64,000 bases of DNA from Paenirhizobium selenitireducens ATCC BAA-1503. Lineage in GTDB: Bacteria; Pseudomonadota; Alphaproteobacteria; Rhizobiales; Rhizobiaceae. The stretch spans positions 1-64,000 of the forward strand of contig NZ_JAEG01000012.1 of assembly GCF_000518785.1 (NCBI RefSeq), written 5' to 3'. The notes under the pieces were generated by a model. It searched no databases, had not been told where the DNA came from, and worked only from the letters and a program-made list of their open reading frames with translations. The translations under genes and the position numbers were made by a program. Positions 34,755 to 44,076 of this stretch are shown here, piece by piece (the first letter of the stretch is position 1; each line of letters opens with the position of its first letter).

Positions 34755-35651
34755 ATGTCCGCCATCCGTCATGCCCATTTCGTTTCCGGTGCCTCGGTCG
34801 CCTTGCCGGCGCTTCTGATGATGGCTGTCGCCGGCGGTCTTGGCCTCCAGACCGGCCTGTTCAGGGCGGCGCCAGCCGATATTCCCCTGCCGGTAACGAT
34901 CCGGATCGAGCCGCACGATTTCACCTACCGGCCCGCCGGTGAGTTCTACAAGAACGACTTCGCGGTCGATGCGCCGAAGGTCGAGGTGCGCCGCACGCGG
35001 CCGCTCGACATCACAAAGTATCAGGTGACCACGGCCGAATACGATGCCTGCGTCGCCCAAGGCGCGTGCCCGGCCCGCGAGGCGACCACACCGTCGTCGT
35101 TCGACCTGCCCGCGACGTCGATCAACCATGATGACGCCACGGCCTATGCCCGCTGGCTGAGCACACGCACCGACGCGGTCTGGACCTTGCCGAGCGATGA
35201 GGATCTCGCCTTCGCCGCCGGTTCGAAGTTTCCGGATGACGCCCTCGGTGTCGATCCAGACAGCAAGAACCCGGCCCTCCGATGGCTGGCCGACTACCAG
35301 CGCGAGGCGTCGCGTAAAGCCTCGCGCGATCCGGCGCCGCAGCCGCTCGGCCACTTCGGCGAAAGTGAGTACGGCCTGGCCGATTTCGCCGGCAATGTCT
35401 GGGAGTGGACGTCGACCTGCAATCGCAAGGTCACGCTGGGCGAGGGCGCAAAGGCCGCCTATGCCAGCGAAAGCTGCGGGATCTACATCGCGTCGGGCAA
35501 GCACCGTTCGCCACTGAGCGCCTTCATTCGCGATCCGAAGAGCGGCGGCTGTTCGGTCGGCACACCGCCCGACAATGTCGGTTTTCGCCTGGTCCGTGAC
35601 GATAGCTGGTATGCAAGGCTCGTTTTTGCCTTTCGTCAGGCGGCATCCTAG
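34755..35651 (+). CDS. nirV: NirV, formylglycine-generating-enzyme-like protein
   Basis: The 298-residue protein has an N-terminal membrane/signal segment (about 10-32) and a SUMF1/FGE-sulfatase domain (LDITKYQVTTAEYDACV; INHDDATAYARWLS; YGLADFAGNVWEWTS; GFRLVRDD). NirV commonly follows nirK; its function is not established. A gggaggt Shine-Dalgarno precedes the ATG at 34755. Confidence 0.9.
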   Translation: MSAIRHAHFVSGASVALPALLMMAVAGGLGLQTGLFRAAPADIPLPVTIRIEPHDFTYRPAGEFYKNDFAVDAPKVEVRRTRPLDITKYQVTTAEYDACVAQGACPAREATTPSSFDLPATSINHDDATAYARWLSTRTDAVWTLPSDEDLAFAAGSKFPDDALGVDPDSKNPALRWLADYQREASRKASRDPAPQPLGHFGESEYGLADFAGNVWEWTSTCNRKVTLGEGAKAAYASESCGIYIASGKHRSPLSAFIRDPKSGGCSVGTPPDNVGFRLVRDDSWYARLVFAFRQAAS

Positions 35652-35742
35652 TCTAGAACCCAGATTGCCTGTAGCTCATGGGCGGCTTCGTTCGGCCCCC
35701 GGCACAGTCTGACGCGGGTGATCGCAGAAAGGATCAGCGACG

Positions 35743-36444
35743 GTGAAGATCGATCGGACCGTCGTCAAGGCTCTTCCGCTGTTCGACCGGATGAGCGACG
35801 AGGAGCTCGACAAGCTGCTCGGACACGCGACCTCGCGACGGGTTCCGCAGGGTGAATACGTTTTCGAACAGGGCCAGCCCGCCGTCAGCTTCTATCTGCT
35901 GTTGCACGGCCGCCTGAAGGTGACCCAGGTCACCGAGGATGGCCAGCAGATCATCGTGCGGGTGGTGCATCCGGGCGATCTTTTCGGCTTTGCCAAGGCG
36001 CTGCAGCGCAGCGACTATCCGGGAACCGCGATTGCCGCCGCCGAAAGCCTGACGCTTGGCTGGCCGACCGATCTGTGGCCCAGCTTTGTCGAGCGCAATC
36101 CTCGGCTTGCCGTCACGGCCATGCAGACGATCGGGCAGAGACTCGAAGAGGCGCACACGCGGATCCGGGAAATGTCCACGCAGGAGGTCGAGCGCCGCGT
36201 CGCCCATGCCGTCGTGCGTCTGGCACGAAAGGCCGGCCGCAAGGAAGAGGGCGGCATCCGTATCGACTTCCCCATTTCCCGCCAGGACATCGCCGAAATG
36301 ACCGGCACCACGCTGCACACGGTTTCTCGCATCCTCAGCGCCTGGGAGGGCCTGGGGCTCGTCGAAGGCGGTCGGCAAAAATTGCTGGTGAGGAACATTG
36401 CCGGCCTGTTGGAGCTTGCCGAAGGGGGCAAGGATCACTCCTGA
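35743..36444 (+). CDS. nnrR: NnrR, Crp/Fnr-family NO-responsive activator
   Basis: The 233-residue protein has an N-terminal cyclic-nucleotide-like barrel (about 10-125), a long dimer helix, and a C-terminal HTH (ISRQDIAEMTGTTLHTVSRILSAWE). It lacks the N-terminal cysteine cluster of oxygen-sensing Fnr, fitting an NnrR/Dnr-type NO responder. GTG start at 35743 with aaagga upstream. Seven TTG-N8-CAA boxes in this window are its likely targets; none is seen before its own gene. Confidence 0.9.
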   Translation: MKIDRTVVKALPLFDRMSDEELDKLLGHATSRRVPQGEYVFEQGQPAVSFYLLLHGRLKVTQVTEDGQQIIVRVVHPGDLFGFAKALQRSDYPGTAIAAAESLTLGWPTDLWPSFVERNPRLAVTAMQTIGQRLEEAHTRIREMSTQEVERRVAHAVVRLARKAGRKEEGGIRIDFPISRQDIAEMTGTTLHTVSRILSAWEGLGLVEGGRQKLLVRNIAGLLELAEGGKDHS

Positions 36445-36484
36445 AGCCGCAAGACCGAAGGGGTCCGAAATTGCGCTTTGTTAG

Positions 36485-36498
36485 TTGCGCAAGCACAA
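36485..36498 (+). promoter_or_regulatory. NnrR/FixK-type box of the pseudoazurin gene
   Basis: TTGCGCAAGCACAA (TTG-N8-CAA), 75 bp upstream of the pseudoazurin ATG. Confidence 0.65.
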
Positions 36499-36572
36499 AG
36501 AAGAGCACATGCGAAAGGCGTATCTCCTGTCCCAACGGATCCGAAGGGTCCTGATTTCAAGGAGATAAGAGA

Positions 36573-37016
36573 ATGTCCATGATGTTGAAGCGCCTTGTTG
36601 CCGCCGCTGCCGTGCTTGCCGCCTTTGCCGGTTCCGCCGCCGCTGCCGATTTTGAAGTCCACATGCTGAACAAGGGCAAGGACGGCGCCATGGTCTTCGA
36701 ACCCGCCGGCGTGAAGATTGCCGCCGGCGATACCGTCACCTTCGTCCCGACAGACAAGGGCCACAATGCCGAGATCATCAAGGGCATGCTTCCGGCCGGC
36801 GCCACCGAGTTCAAGGGCAAGATGAACGAGAAGATCACCGTGACCTTCGATGTGCCCGGTGCCTATGGCGTCAAGTGCGCACCGCATGTCGGCATGGGCA
36901 TGGTCGGCCTCGTCGTTGTCGGCGACGCTCCTGCCAATCTCGATGCCTACAAGGACGTGAAGGTGCCGAAGAAGGCCCAGGAACGTTTCGCGGCTGCGCT
37001 TGCATCCATCCAGTAA
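36573..37016 (+). CDS. Pseudoazurin (blue copper electron donor)
   Basis: The 147-residue precursor has a signal peptide (about 1-25, ending SAAAA) and a pseudoazurin domain with copper ligands H64 (KGHNAEI), C102, H105 and M110 ([10 protein letters not shown]). It donates electrons to NirK or, potentially, NorC. Shine-Dalgarno aaggaga precedes the ATG. A strong hairpin terminator follows. Confidence 0.95.
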   Translation: MSMMLKRLVAAAAVLAAFAGSAAAADFEVHMLNKGKDGAMVFEPAGVKIAAGDTVTFVPTDKGHNAEIIKGMLPAGATEFKGKMNEKITVTFDVPGAYGVKCAPHVGMGMVGLVVVGDAPANLDAYKDVKVPKKAQERFAAALASIQ

Positions 37017-37038
37017 TCCTCGCGTCTCAAGTGATGAG

Positions 37039-37073
37039 AGGCCCGCGCCGGTATCGATCGGCGCGGGCCTTTT
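37039..37073 (+). terminator. Terminator after pseudoazurin gene
   Basis: AGGCCCGCGCCG, eight-base loop, CGGCGCGGGCCT then TTT: 12-bp perfect stem with T-run. Confidence 0.9.
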
Positions 37074-37171
37074 CGTTCCTGTTCCTGTAAATCGCGGTAC
37101 GGCAAGCTGGCCGATTGCGCCAACGAGGCTTCGAAACTAGTTTCGACGGAAAACGGGAACAGGATCATCGC

Positions 37172-37771
37172 GTGAAAGCAGGCATTGCACTCAGTCTCAT
37201 CTTGGCCGGCCTTGCGGCAAAGTCGCCTGCTGCGGCGGCCGAATGGCAACCTGTCGAAAAGGTGCAGACCTATTCGGTTCCCGGCGCCAGCGGGGCGGAG
37301 CTCTACGCCTCGATCGGTGCGCGGGGACCCAAGCTCAGTATCGGTACGCGGGCGATCGCCCAGACCAGTTTTGCATTGACCTGGAGCCGGAAATACGAGA
37401 CGCGCGGCGATGCCTGTGTGCTGGCAACGGCGAAACCCAAGCTCATCATCACCTATGTGCTGCCGAAACCGGCCAATGCCCTGCCGGCTCCGGTCAAGGC
37501 GAAATGGGAGAGTTTCATCAGCGGCGTGCGCGATCACGAGCGGGTGCACGGCGACTATATCGTCGAGATGGTGAAACAGATCGAGGCGGCGACCGTCGGG
37601 CTCACCGTGCCCGCCGATCCCAACTGCCGCAAGATCAGGGAAGAGATGACCAAGCGTCTCGGCGCCCTGTCGCAGGAACAGCGGCAGCGCAGCCGCGACT
37701 TCGACCGCGTCGAGCTCAGCCCGGGCGGCAATGTGCATACGCTCATCCTGCAGCTGGTGAACGGCGGATAG
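37172..37771 (+). CDS. Secreted DUF922 protein, HExxH-type
   Basis: The 199-residue protein has a signal peptide (about 1-23) and a DUF922 domain with a metal-protease-like H122-E-RV-H126 motif (RDHERVHGDY). Two cysteines (C82, and C in DPNCRKIRE) may pair. GTG start at 37172 with agga eight bases upstream. DUF922 proteins are predicted zinc proteases without known substrate. Not obviously part of either neighbouring island. Confidence 0.78.
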   Translation: MKAGIALSLILAGLAAKSPAAAAEWQPVEKVQTYSVPGASGAELYASIGARGPKLSIGTRAIAQTSFALTWSRKYETRGDACVLATAKPKLIITYVLPKPANALPAPVKAKWESFISGVRDHERVHGDYIVEMVKQIEAATVGLTVPADPNCRKIREEMTKRLGALSQEQRQRSRDFDRVELSPGGNVHTLILQLVNGG

Positions 37772-37807
37772 CCGTCGCCCCCGCCCTCCTCCGGAGTGGT
37801 GCCGCGT

Positions 37808-39427
37808 TCACCCGTGCGGGGCAGGGTGGAGGAAGGTCCACGGACTGGTTTCCGAGCCGGTTTCCACCGGAACCTCGATCAGGGCCGGGCGACCCGAAGC
37901 AAGCGCCTGTTTCACCGCCTCTTCGAGCGCCGCCGGGCTGTCTGCGCGCTCCGACGCCACGCCGAAGCTCTTTCCCAGCGCGACGAAATCGGGATTGGTG
38001 AGGTCCGAGCCGATCAGCCGCCCCTCATAGACGGTCGCCTGGTCGCGGCGGACATTACCGAAGGCATTGTTGTTGAACACGATCGCGACGACGGCGATAT
38101 TGTGCTGCACGGCGGTGGCCAGCTCCTGAACGCCGAACATGAAGCCGCCATCGCCCGACACCGATACGACAGCCTTGTCGGGATTGGCGACCTTGACCCC
38201 GAGCGCCGTGTTGAAGCCAAAGCCGAGATTGTCCTGATATCCGCAGGTGACGTACTGGCGCGGAGCATAGACCGGAAAGCCGAAGCGGGCGGTAAAGCCC
38301 ATCTGGCTGACCTCCTCGACGAAGAAGCCGCCGCGTGGCAATGCCCGGCGGATCGCGTCGAGATAGGCCATCTGGGGCTGCACTGCCTGCATCCGAGCGC
38401 GGGCCTCGGCGCGGCGGGCGGAGAACTCCCCGCTGCGGTCCGGCGGAGCAAGGCCCGCGAGGGCGGCGGTCAGGGCGCGGGTTGCCTCCGCCGCGTCGGC
38501 GACGACACCGACATCGGGCTTCAGCCGCACCATTTCGGTTGGATCGATGTCGATGCGGATTGTCTTCAGTCCTGCCGGTTTCCAACGCCAGCGCATGAAC
38601 TGCAGTTCCAGCCGCGAGCCGATTCCGATCAGAAGATCGCATTCCTTCCACCAGTCATAGCCGGCGATCAGGTCGAAGGCGCAGGGTTCGTCGTCGGATA
38701 CGACGCCTTTGCCCGAGCGGTGCGACACGACCGGGGCTCCGATTGCCCTCGCCAACGCCAGGACTTCCGCTCCCGCATCGACCGCGCCGCCGCCGACCAT
38801 GATCATCGGCCGCTTTGCCTGGCCCACCAGAGCCGCGGCCTCGGCAATGCGGGCGGGGTCAGGTATCGGGGCCGGGGCCGGCTTGGGCACGACGGGTGTT
38901 GCGGGACCGGTCTGGCCGAAGACGTCCCAGGGGACCTCCACCGCCACGGGCCGCCGCCTGCCGCCCATCATCTTTTCATAGGCTTCGGCCATGACCCCCG
39001 ACGCCTCGGTGACGTGGTCGATGCGACCGGACCACTTGGTCAGGCCGCGCAGGAGTGCCAGTTGATCCGGAAGTTCGTGGAGCTGGCCGCGTCCCTGGCC
39101 GATCAGGTGGGACATGATGTTGCCGGTGATGCACATCACCGGCGCGTTCGCCCCGTAGGCGGTGCACAGCGCGGCACCCGCGTTAAGCACGCCAGGCCCT
39201 GGGACGACCGTGAAGACGCCCGGGCGGCCGGTCGATTTGGCATAGCCATAGGCCATGTATCCGGCAGCCTGTTCGTGGCGGGTGTGGATCATGCGGATCT
39301 GGTTGCGCGCCTTATACAGTGCGTCGGAAAAGTCGTAGGTGTGGGCTCCCGGTATGCCGAAGACGGTGTCGACCCCTTGCGCGATCAACGCATCGACCAT
39401 GACCCGGGCGGTGTTCTTCGTCTCCAT
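37808..39427 (-). CDS. ThDP-dependent enzyme, acetolactate-synthase-like
   Basis: The 539-residue protein has the three-domain ThDP fold: N-terminal catalytic glutamate region (FGIPGAHTYDF, then TRHEQAAGYMAYGYA), central domain, and C-terminal diphosphate-binding motif SGDGGFMFGVQELATAVQHN...NNNAFGN. It resembles acetolactate synthase large subunits, but lone copies without a regulatory subunit include decarboxylases and lyases; the reaction cannot be assigned. It is a single-gene unit on the minus strand between the denitrification and methylotrophy islands. Confidence 0.8.
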   Translation of the reverse strand: METKNTARVMVDALIAQGVDTVFGIPGAHTYDFSDALYKARNQIRMIHTRHEQAAGYMAYGYAKSTGRPGVFTVVPGPGVLNAGAALCTAYGANAPVMCITGNIMSHLIGQGRGQLHELPDQLALLRGLTKWSGRIDHVTEASGVMAEAYEKMMGGRRRPVAVEVPWDVFGQTGPATPVVPKPAPAPIPDPARIAEAAALVGQAKRPMIMVGGGAVDAGAEVLALARAIGAPVVSHRSGKGVVSDDEPCAFDLIAGYDWWKECDLLIGIGSRLELQFMRWRWKPAGLKTIRIDIDPTEMVRLKPDVGVVADAAEATRALTAALAGLAPPDRSGEFSARRAEARARMQAVQPQMAYLDAIRRALPRGGFFVEEVSQMGFTARFGFPVYAPRQYVTCGYQDNLGFGFNTALGVKVANPDKAVVSVSGDGGFMFGVQELATAVQHNIAVVAIVFNNNAFGNVRRDQATVYEGRLIGSDLTNPDFVALGKSFGVASERADSPAALEEAVKQALASGRPALIEVPVETGSETSPWTFLHPAPHG

Positions 39428-39852
39428 GGTTTAATCCCTCGTAAGAAAGTGTCCGATGCCGATTGTTAACGCGTTAAATTGATTTGCCTGTCGAATGACT
39501 ACTAGCGCAGCCGTACGACCCTGGCAAACGACATGGTGCGGTGCGAAGCCGGGCACGCTTGAGCCACAATCTTCTTTCTTATGTAAAGAATCGCTAACGT
39601 ATGTTCTGTGGTAAGCCTGTTAATATCCTTTTATTTACAAATACTTGATGGTCAACTGGTTGTCGTTTTATGCCGTCTGTCCAGCTGGAAACTCGGCAAT
39701 TGCGCTACCCTCGAATCTGTGCAACAAATTACGTGTGGTTGCGTTTGGGAGAGCCCAGCCACGCTTGAGAGCGGGAATATTTTCCGTGGCATACGGGGCG
39801 GTTGGAGGCCGCTCCGCTGATGGCGATCAGGAAATATTTTGGGAGGAAAGCC
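39428..39852. other. 425-bp intergenic region upstream of the LuxR-type regulator
   Basis: No credible gene is seen. It is AT-richer than its surroundings, holds a perfect 12-bp palindrome TTAACGCGTTAA (39466-39477) close to the ThDP gene start, and a run of T-rich sequence near 39585-39640. It separates two divergent genes and probably contains both promoters. A good Shine-Dalgarno (gggaggaaag) lies at 39841-39850. Confidence 0.6.
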
Positions 39853-40542
39853 ATGTCGCGGGCAGAATTGTCCGACCACTTGCTTTCGATAAAATCGGCG
39901 TTGGTGATCGATGATCATCCGCTTTATTGCGATGCTCTCGCGACGACAATGGAGAGCATTTTCAATACCCGACGGATTCGAACGGCAACTTCACTGGGCG
40001 AGGCGCTGCAGCAGTTGCGGATGCGCTTCTCGCCCGATCTGATCATCCTCGACCTCAATCTGCCGGATGCATCCGGATTGAGCGGATTCATGAAAATCAA
40101 GGAGAGGACGCCGGACATTCCGGTCATCGTCATCTCTGCGATCACCACGGAAGGCGTCGTGCAGTCCGTCATGGCCGCCGGCGCTGCGGGCTTCATCCCG
40201 AAGGATACCGGCCGGCAGACCTTCCAGGACGCGATGCGCGACATCTGGAACGGCAAGACCTATGTGCCGCCCGGCTACACGCTGCCGACGCGGGCGCAGG
40301 CCACGGACCGTTCGGTCGAGACCATATCGCGCAAGATCGCCCATCTGTCGCAACAGCAGACGCGCATTCTCAGTCTGATCTGCGAAGGCATGCCGAACAA
40401 GCTCATTGCCTACGAGATGCAATTGGCCGAGGCCACCGTCAAGGCGCATATCACGGCACTGCTGCGCCGGCTCGGCGTGCACAATCGCACCCAGGCGGCG
40501 ATGCTCGTGCGGGAAGTCTCGATCCGCCATAGCCTGCAGTGA
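39853..40542 (+). CDS. LuxR-type (NarL/FixJ) response regulator
   Basis: The 229-residue regulator has a receiver domain with D67 (IILDLNLPDASG) and a C-terminal LuxR HTH (LSQQQTRILSLICEGMPNKLIAYEMQLAEATVKAHITALLRRLG). Start at MSRAELSDHL because of the strong Shine-Dalgarno; an in-frame ATG at 39802 is less likely. Coupled to the FIST gene by ATGA-type overlap (GTGA). In Pseudomonas (ErdR/ErcS-type) and Paracoccus (FlhRS) comparable regulators control quinoprotein alcohol and formaldehyde oxidation, which fits this neighbourhood. Confidence 0.87.
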   Translation: MSRAELSDHLLSIKSALVIDDHPLYCDALATTMESIFNTRRIRTATSLGEALQQLRMRFSPDLIILDLNLPDASGLSGFMKIKERTPDIPVIVISAITTEGVVQSVMAAGAAGFIPKDTGRQTFQDAMRDIWNGKTYVPPGYTLPTRAQATDRSVETISRKIAHLSQQQTRILSLICEGMPNKLIAYEMQLAEATVKAHITALLRRLGVHNRTQAAMLVREVSIRHSLQ

Positions 40543-41759
40543 CGGAACCGCGAGTGGTGGCGGGCCTTTCACAGGAGGACGGCGGCGCGGTGAAGGCTCT
40601 GGAGGATCTCGAACGCAGCCCCGCGAAGGCGGTGCGGATCGCCGTGTCTCATGCCGACGAGCCGGCGGCGGCGCTTGCCGACATTCGCCGCCAGCTTGAC
40701 CATGCCCGACCGAGCTTCATCCTGCTCTTCGTTCCGAACCGCCTGTCGCCCGAAGGCATCGCTGCGGCATTGCCGGCGACATTGCCGGACGCCGTCGTGT
40801 TCGGCTGCACGACGGCGGGACAGATCACCCCGCGCGGCTATGAGGACGACGCATTGGTGGCCCTTGCCTTCGAGCGGGGCCATTTTCGTGTGGCCTCGAC
40901 GCTCTTCACCCCGATCTCTCCGGTGTCGATCGCCGAGGTGGTGCAGCAAACCGAGCGCCTGGCAGAGCAATTCCGCGCCACGCCCGGTCGCAAGCGTCTG
41001 GCCCTGATCTTCGCTGACGGGCTCTCCAAACAGGAGGACATCCTCGTCGCGGCGCTGGAAGCCGGGATGAAGGACATCCCGGTCTTCGGCGGATCGGCCG
41101 GCGACGGTCTGCGATTCGAGCGGACCCAGGTGCTGCGCAATGGCGAGTTCCACAGCAATGCCGCGCTGCTTCTGCTGCTGGAGACCGACCTTGCCTTTTG
41201 TGGCCTCGGTTTCGACCATTTCCAGCCGACCGAGAGCCGCATGGTCGTCACCAAGGCGGTGCCGGAGGAGCGGCTGGTGCTGGAGATCAACGGATCGCCG
41301 GCGGCCGAGGAATACGCCCGTCTCGTGGGGGTGCCGGTCGACGCGCTGTCCCCGACGATCTTTGCGGAGAACCCGGTTCTCGTGCGCAACGGCAATATCT
41401 ACCACGTGCGGGCGATCCAGCAGATCCATGGCGAGCACGGCCTGACCTTTCTGTCGGCGATCGATGACGGGCTGCTGTTGACGCTCGGTCGGGGCAAGGA
41501 GATCATTCGCACGCTCGACAGCGGCCTGACCGTCACCGACAAGCAGGGAGAGGCGCCGGATTTCATCCTCGGTTTCGACTGCTATCTGCGCAAGCTCGAG
41601 ATCGACAGGAAAGGGCTCGAGGCCGAGGCCTCGGACAGGTTCCGTGAACGCCGCGTCGTCGGCTTCAGCACCTATGGCGAACAGCATCTCGGCGTGCACG
41701 TGAACCAGACCTTCGTCGGCGTCGCCTTCTTTCGACCCAGGGGGAGCGCGCCGCTGTGA
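40539..41759 (+). CDS. FIST-domain sensory protein
   Basis: The 406-residue soluble protein has FIST_N (about 45-240: FILLFVPNRLSPEGIAAALPA, VVFGCTTAGQITPRGYEDDALVALAF) and FIST_C (about 240-390: GSPAAEEYARLVG, GFSTYGEQHLGVHVNQTFVGVAFF). FIST domains are predicted small-ligand sensors. GTG start overlaps the regulator's stop; the end overlaps the hybrid kinase by four bases, so it probably feeds that kinase. Confidence 0.88.
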   Translation: MTEPRVVAGLSQEDGGAVKALEDLERSPAKAVRIAVSHADEPAAALADIRRQLDHARPSFILLFVPNRLSPEGIAAALPATLPDAVVFGCTTAGQITPRGYEDDALVALAFERGHFRVASTLFTPISPVSIAEVVQQTERLAEQFRATPGRKRLALIFADGLSKQEDILVAALEAGMKDIPVFGGSAGDGLRFERTQVLRNGEFHSNAALLLLLETDLAFCGLGFDHFQPTESRMVVTKAVPEERLVLEINGSPAAEEYARLVGVPVDALSPTIFAENPVLVRNGNIYHVRAIQQIHGEHGLTFLSAIDDGLLLTLGRGKEIIRTLDSGLTVTDKQGEAPDFILGFDCYLRKLEIDRKGLEAEASDRFRERRVVGFSTYGEQHLGVHVNQTFVGVAFFRPRGSAPL

Positions 41760-44002
41760 TCGATCCGAGCGACCCGTATGAAATCCAGATCGCCAAGCAG
41801 GCGAAGATCATCGAGGCGCTGATCAACCGCGCAGAGCGCGGCCACGAGGTGGGCGGCACCGCCTATTCGCTGTTCCAGTCGGCCATCGCGCTGCAGACGG
41901 AGGTCTGGGAGAAGACCAAGGACCTGGAAAAGGCGCTCGACACGCTCGGCCGCGCGTCGAGCGAACTGGAGATCGCCTATCAGGCGCAGGAGCGAATCCA
42001 ACGAAACCTCGCCGATGCCATGGTGGCGATGGAAGGCGGCTTCGCGCTGTTTTCCGAGGACAGGCTGCAGGTCTGCAACAGCCAGTTCCGCCATCTGCTG
42101 CCGGATGTCGAGGAACTGATCAAGCCGGGGCTCGCGTTCGACGACTATCTCGCGGCTGTCAATTCGAGCCGCTACCTGTCGCGCGAGGAGGGAGAAGGCG
42201 CCAATGCCAGGAGCGGGGTTACGGCCACGGCGCAAGGACCTGCGGGGCAGCGCTTTTCGTCCTTCGTCATGGCGCTGCGCAATGATCGCTGGTTCCAGAT
42301 CTCCTATCGCCAGACCAGTTCGGACAACATGGCTGTCCTGCAGACCGAGATCACCGATCTGGTGCGAGAAAACCGGCGCGAGAAAAACCGGCTGATCGAC
42401 CAGCAGGCGCATCTGCTGCAGGCCGCCTTCGATCACATGTCGCTCGGTGTCTGCACGTTCTCGTCCAGCGGGGAGCTCCTGGTGCGCAACGAACGGTTCG
42501 GGGAACTGCTCGGCATACCGCTGCCTTTGCTGAAGAAGGGAACGCGATTCCAGCGGATCATCGAGCATATCGAGCGCCACGAGATCATCGACCGGCGGTC
42601 GCAGGGACCGGAAGTCGCCGGCTGGTTCAAGGCGCTCCGGCGCGGAGAGACCGTGCAGCGGCGCTTCCGCCGCCGCGACGGCATGAGCCTCGACATGCGG
42701 CTTCATTCGCTTCCGGATGACGGCTTCATCGTCTCGATCATGGACGTTACCGCCGAAACGGAAGCGGCGGCCCTGCTCGAGCGGCGCGTGCAGGAACGTA
42801 CCGCCGAGCTTACCGAAGCCAACCGCCTGCTGCAGGTCCACGCGAACGAGCAGACGAAGATCGAGGGCGCACTCCGACTGGCCAAGGAAGCGGCCGAGGC
42901 GGCGCATGTCTCCAAGACGCGTTTTCTCGCCGCCGCCAGCCATGACCTGCTGCAGCCGATCAATGCGGCGAAGCTCTATCTGTCCACCCTCACCGAAACC
43001 GTCGAACAGTCCGAAGCCAAGGAGGTGGTGAGCCGCCTCAACCGATCCTTCAACTCGATCGAAACCTTGCTGCAGGCCCTTCTCGACATCTCGCGCCTCG
43101 ACAGCTCGGGCGCCGAGTTCAACATCACGTCCTTCAGCCTGGGCAGCATGCTGCAGGGATTGGCGGAAGATCTGGCGCCGCTGGCCGCGGAGAAGGGCAT
43201 AACACTGACCATCGTGCCGTCGGGCCGATGGGTGACCAGCGACCAGCGCTATCTGATGCGTTGCGTGCAGAATCTGGTGGTCAATGCGATCCAGTACACC
43301 GAGCGGGGCCGCGTGCTGGTGGGTTGCCGGGTGGCCGGCAACCGCCTGAGCATCGAGGTCTGGGACACAGGAATCGGTATTTCGGAGAAGGACAAGGCGC
43401 GCGTCTTCAAGGAGTTCACCCGCGGAGGCGGCGGCAAGGGCACCGGCATGGGCCTGGGCCTGTCGATCGTCGAGCGTGCGTGCCGGCATCTCGATCACCC
43501 TGTCCGGCTCGAATCGCGGCTGGGCCACGGTTCGATGTTTTCGATCGAGGTGCCCCTTGCCGCGCCCGGCTATGTCGGCAGCGGCGAGAGCGCCATGGTC
43601 GAGGCGATGCCCGAGGGCAGCCTCGACCTCATCGTGATGATCGTCGAGAACGATGCCGACGAACTCCATGCGATGACGCGCAAGCTGGAAAACTGGGGGG
43701 CGAGCGTTCTGGCCGCGGGATCGACGGCGGAAGCCGTGGCGCTGATGCAGGAGATCGGCACGCCACCGGACATCCTGCTCGCGGATTACCAGCTGGACGA
43801 CGAGGATACGGGAATAGACACGATCCGGACGTTGAGGACCCTGGCGGGCGAGCAGATACCGGCGGTCATCATCTCGGCCAATCGTCAGCGCGAACTGTTC
43901 CAGCTTGGCCAGGAAATGTCATTCTCCGTGCTGAACAAGCCGGTGCAACTGGTGCGGTTGAGGGCCCTCATCGACTGGCAGACCCGTGGGCGGGCGGCAT
44001 AA
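41756..44002 (+). CDS. Hybrid sensor histidine kinase with PAS domains
   Basis: The 748-residue cytosolic kinase has an N-terminal coiled coil, two PAS-like domains (about 80-180 and 215-330), a second coiled coil (about 335-380), HisKA with acceptor His in AAASHDLLQPINAAK (near 400), HATPase (GTGMGLGLSIVERA near 565) and a C-terminal receiver (DILLADYQLDDEDTG). No membrane segments. GTG start overlaps the FIST gene. It probably phosphorylates the LuxR-type regulator at 39853, with the FIST protein as the sensor input. Confidence 0.9.
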   Translation: MIDPSDPYEIQIAKQAKIIEALINRAERGHEVGGTAYSLFQSAIALQTEVWEKTKDLEKALDTLGRASSELEIAYQAQERIQRNLADAMVAMEGGFALFSEDRLQVCNSQFRHLLPDVEELIKPGLAFDDYLAAVNSSRYLSREEGEGANARSGVTATAQGPAGQRFSSFVMALRNDRWFQISYRQTSSDNMAVLQTEITDLVRENRREKNRLIDQQAHLLQAAFDHMSLGVCTFSSSGELLVRNERFGELLGIPLPLLKKGTRFQRIIEHIERHEIIDRRSQGPEVAGWFKALRRGETVQRRFRRRDGMSLDMRLHSLPDDGFIVSIMDVTAETEAAALLERRVQERTAELTEANRLLQVHANEQTKIEGALRLAKEAAEAAHVSKTRFLAAASHDLLQPINAAKLYLSTLTETVEQSEAKEVVSRLNRSFNSIETLLQALLDISRLDSSGAEFNITSFSLGSMLQGLAEDLAPLAAEKGITLTIVPSGRWVTSDQRYLMRCVQNLVVNAIQYTERGRVLVGCRVAGNRLSIEVWDTGIGISEKDKARVFKEFTRGGGGKGTGMGLGLSIVERACRHLDHPVRLESRLGHGSMFSIEVPLAAPGYVGSGESAMVEAMPEGSLDLIVMIVENDADELHAMTRKLENWGASVLAAGSTAEAVALMQEIGTPPDILLADYQLDDEDTGIDTIRTLRTLAGEQIPAVIISANRQRELFQLGQEMSFSVLNKPVQLVRLRALIDWQTRGRAA

Positions 44003-44076
44003 GCCAATACCGACCAATGTCTGCGGTGACTAGCGCGCCGGCGACACTAGGCTCAACAGAAAAAGGGAGGTTTGCC

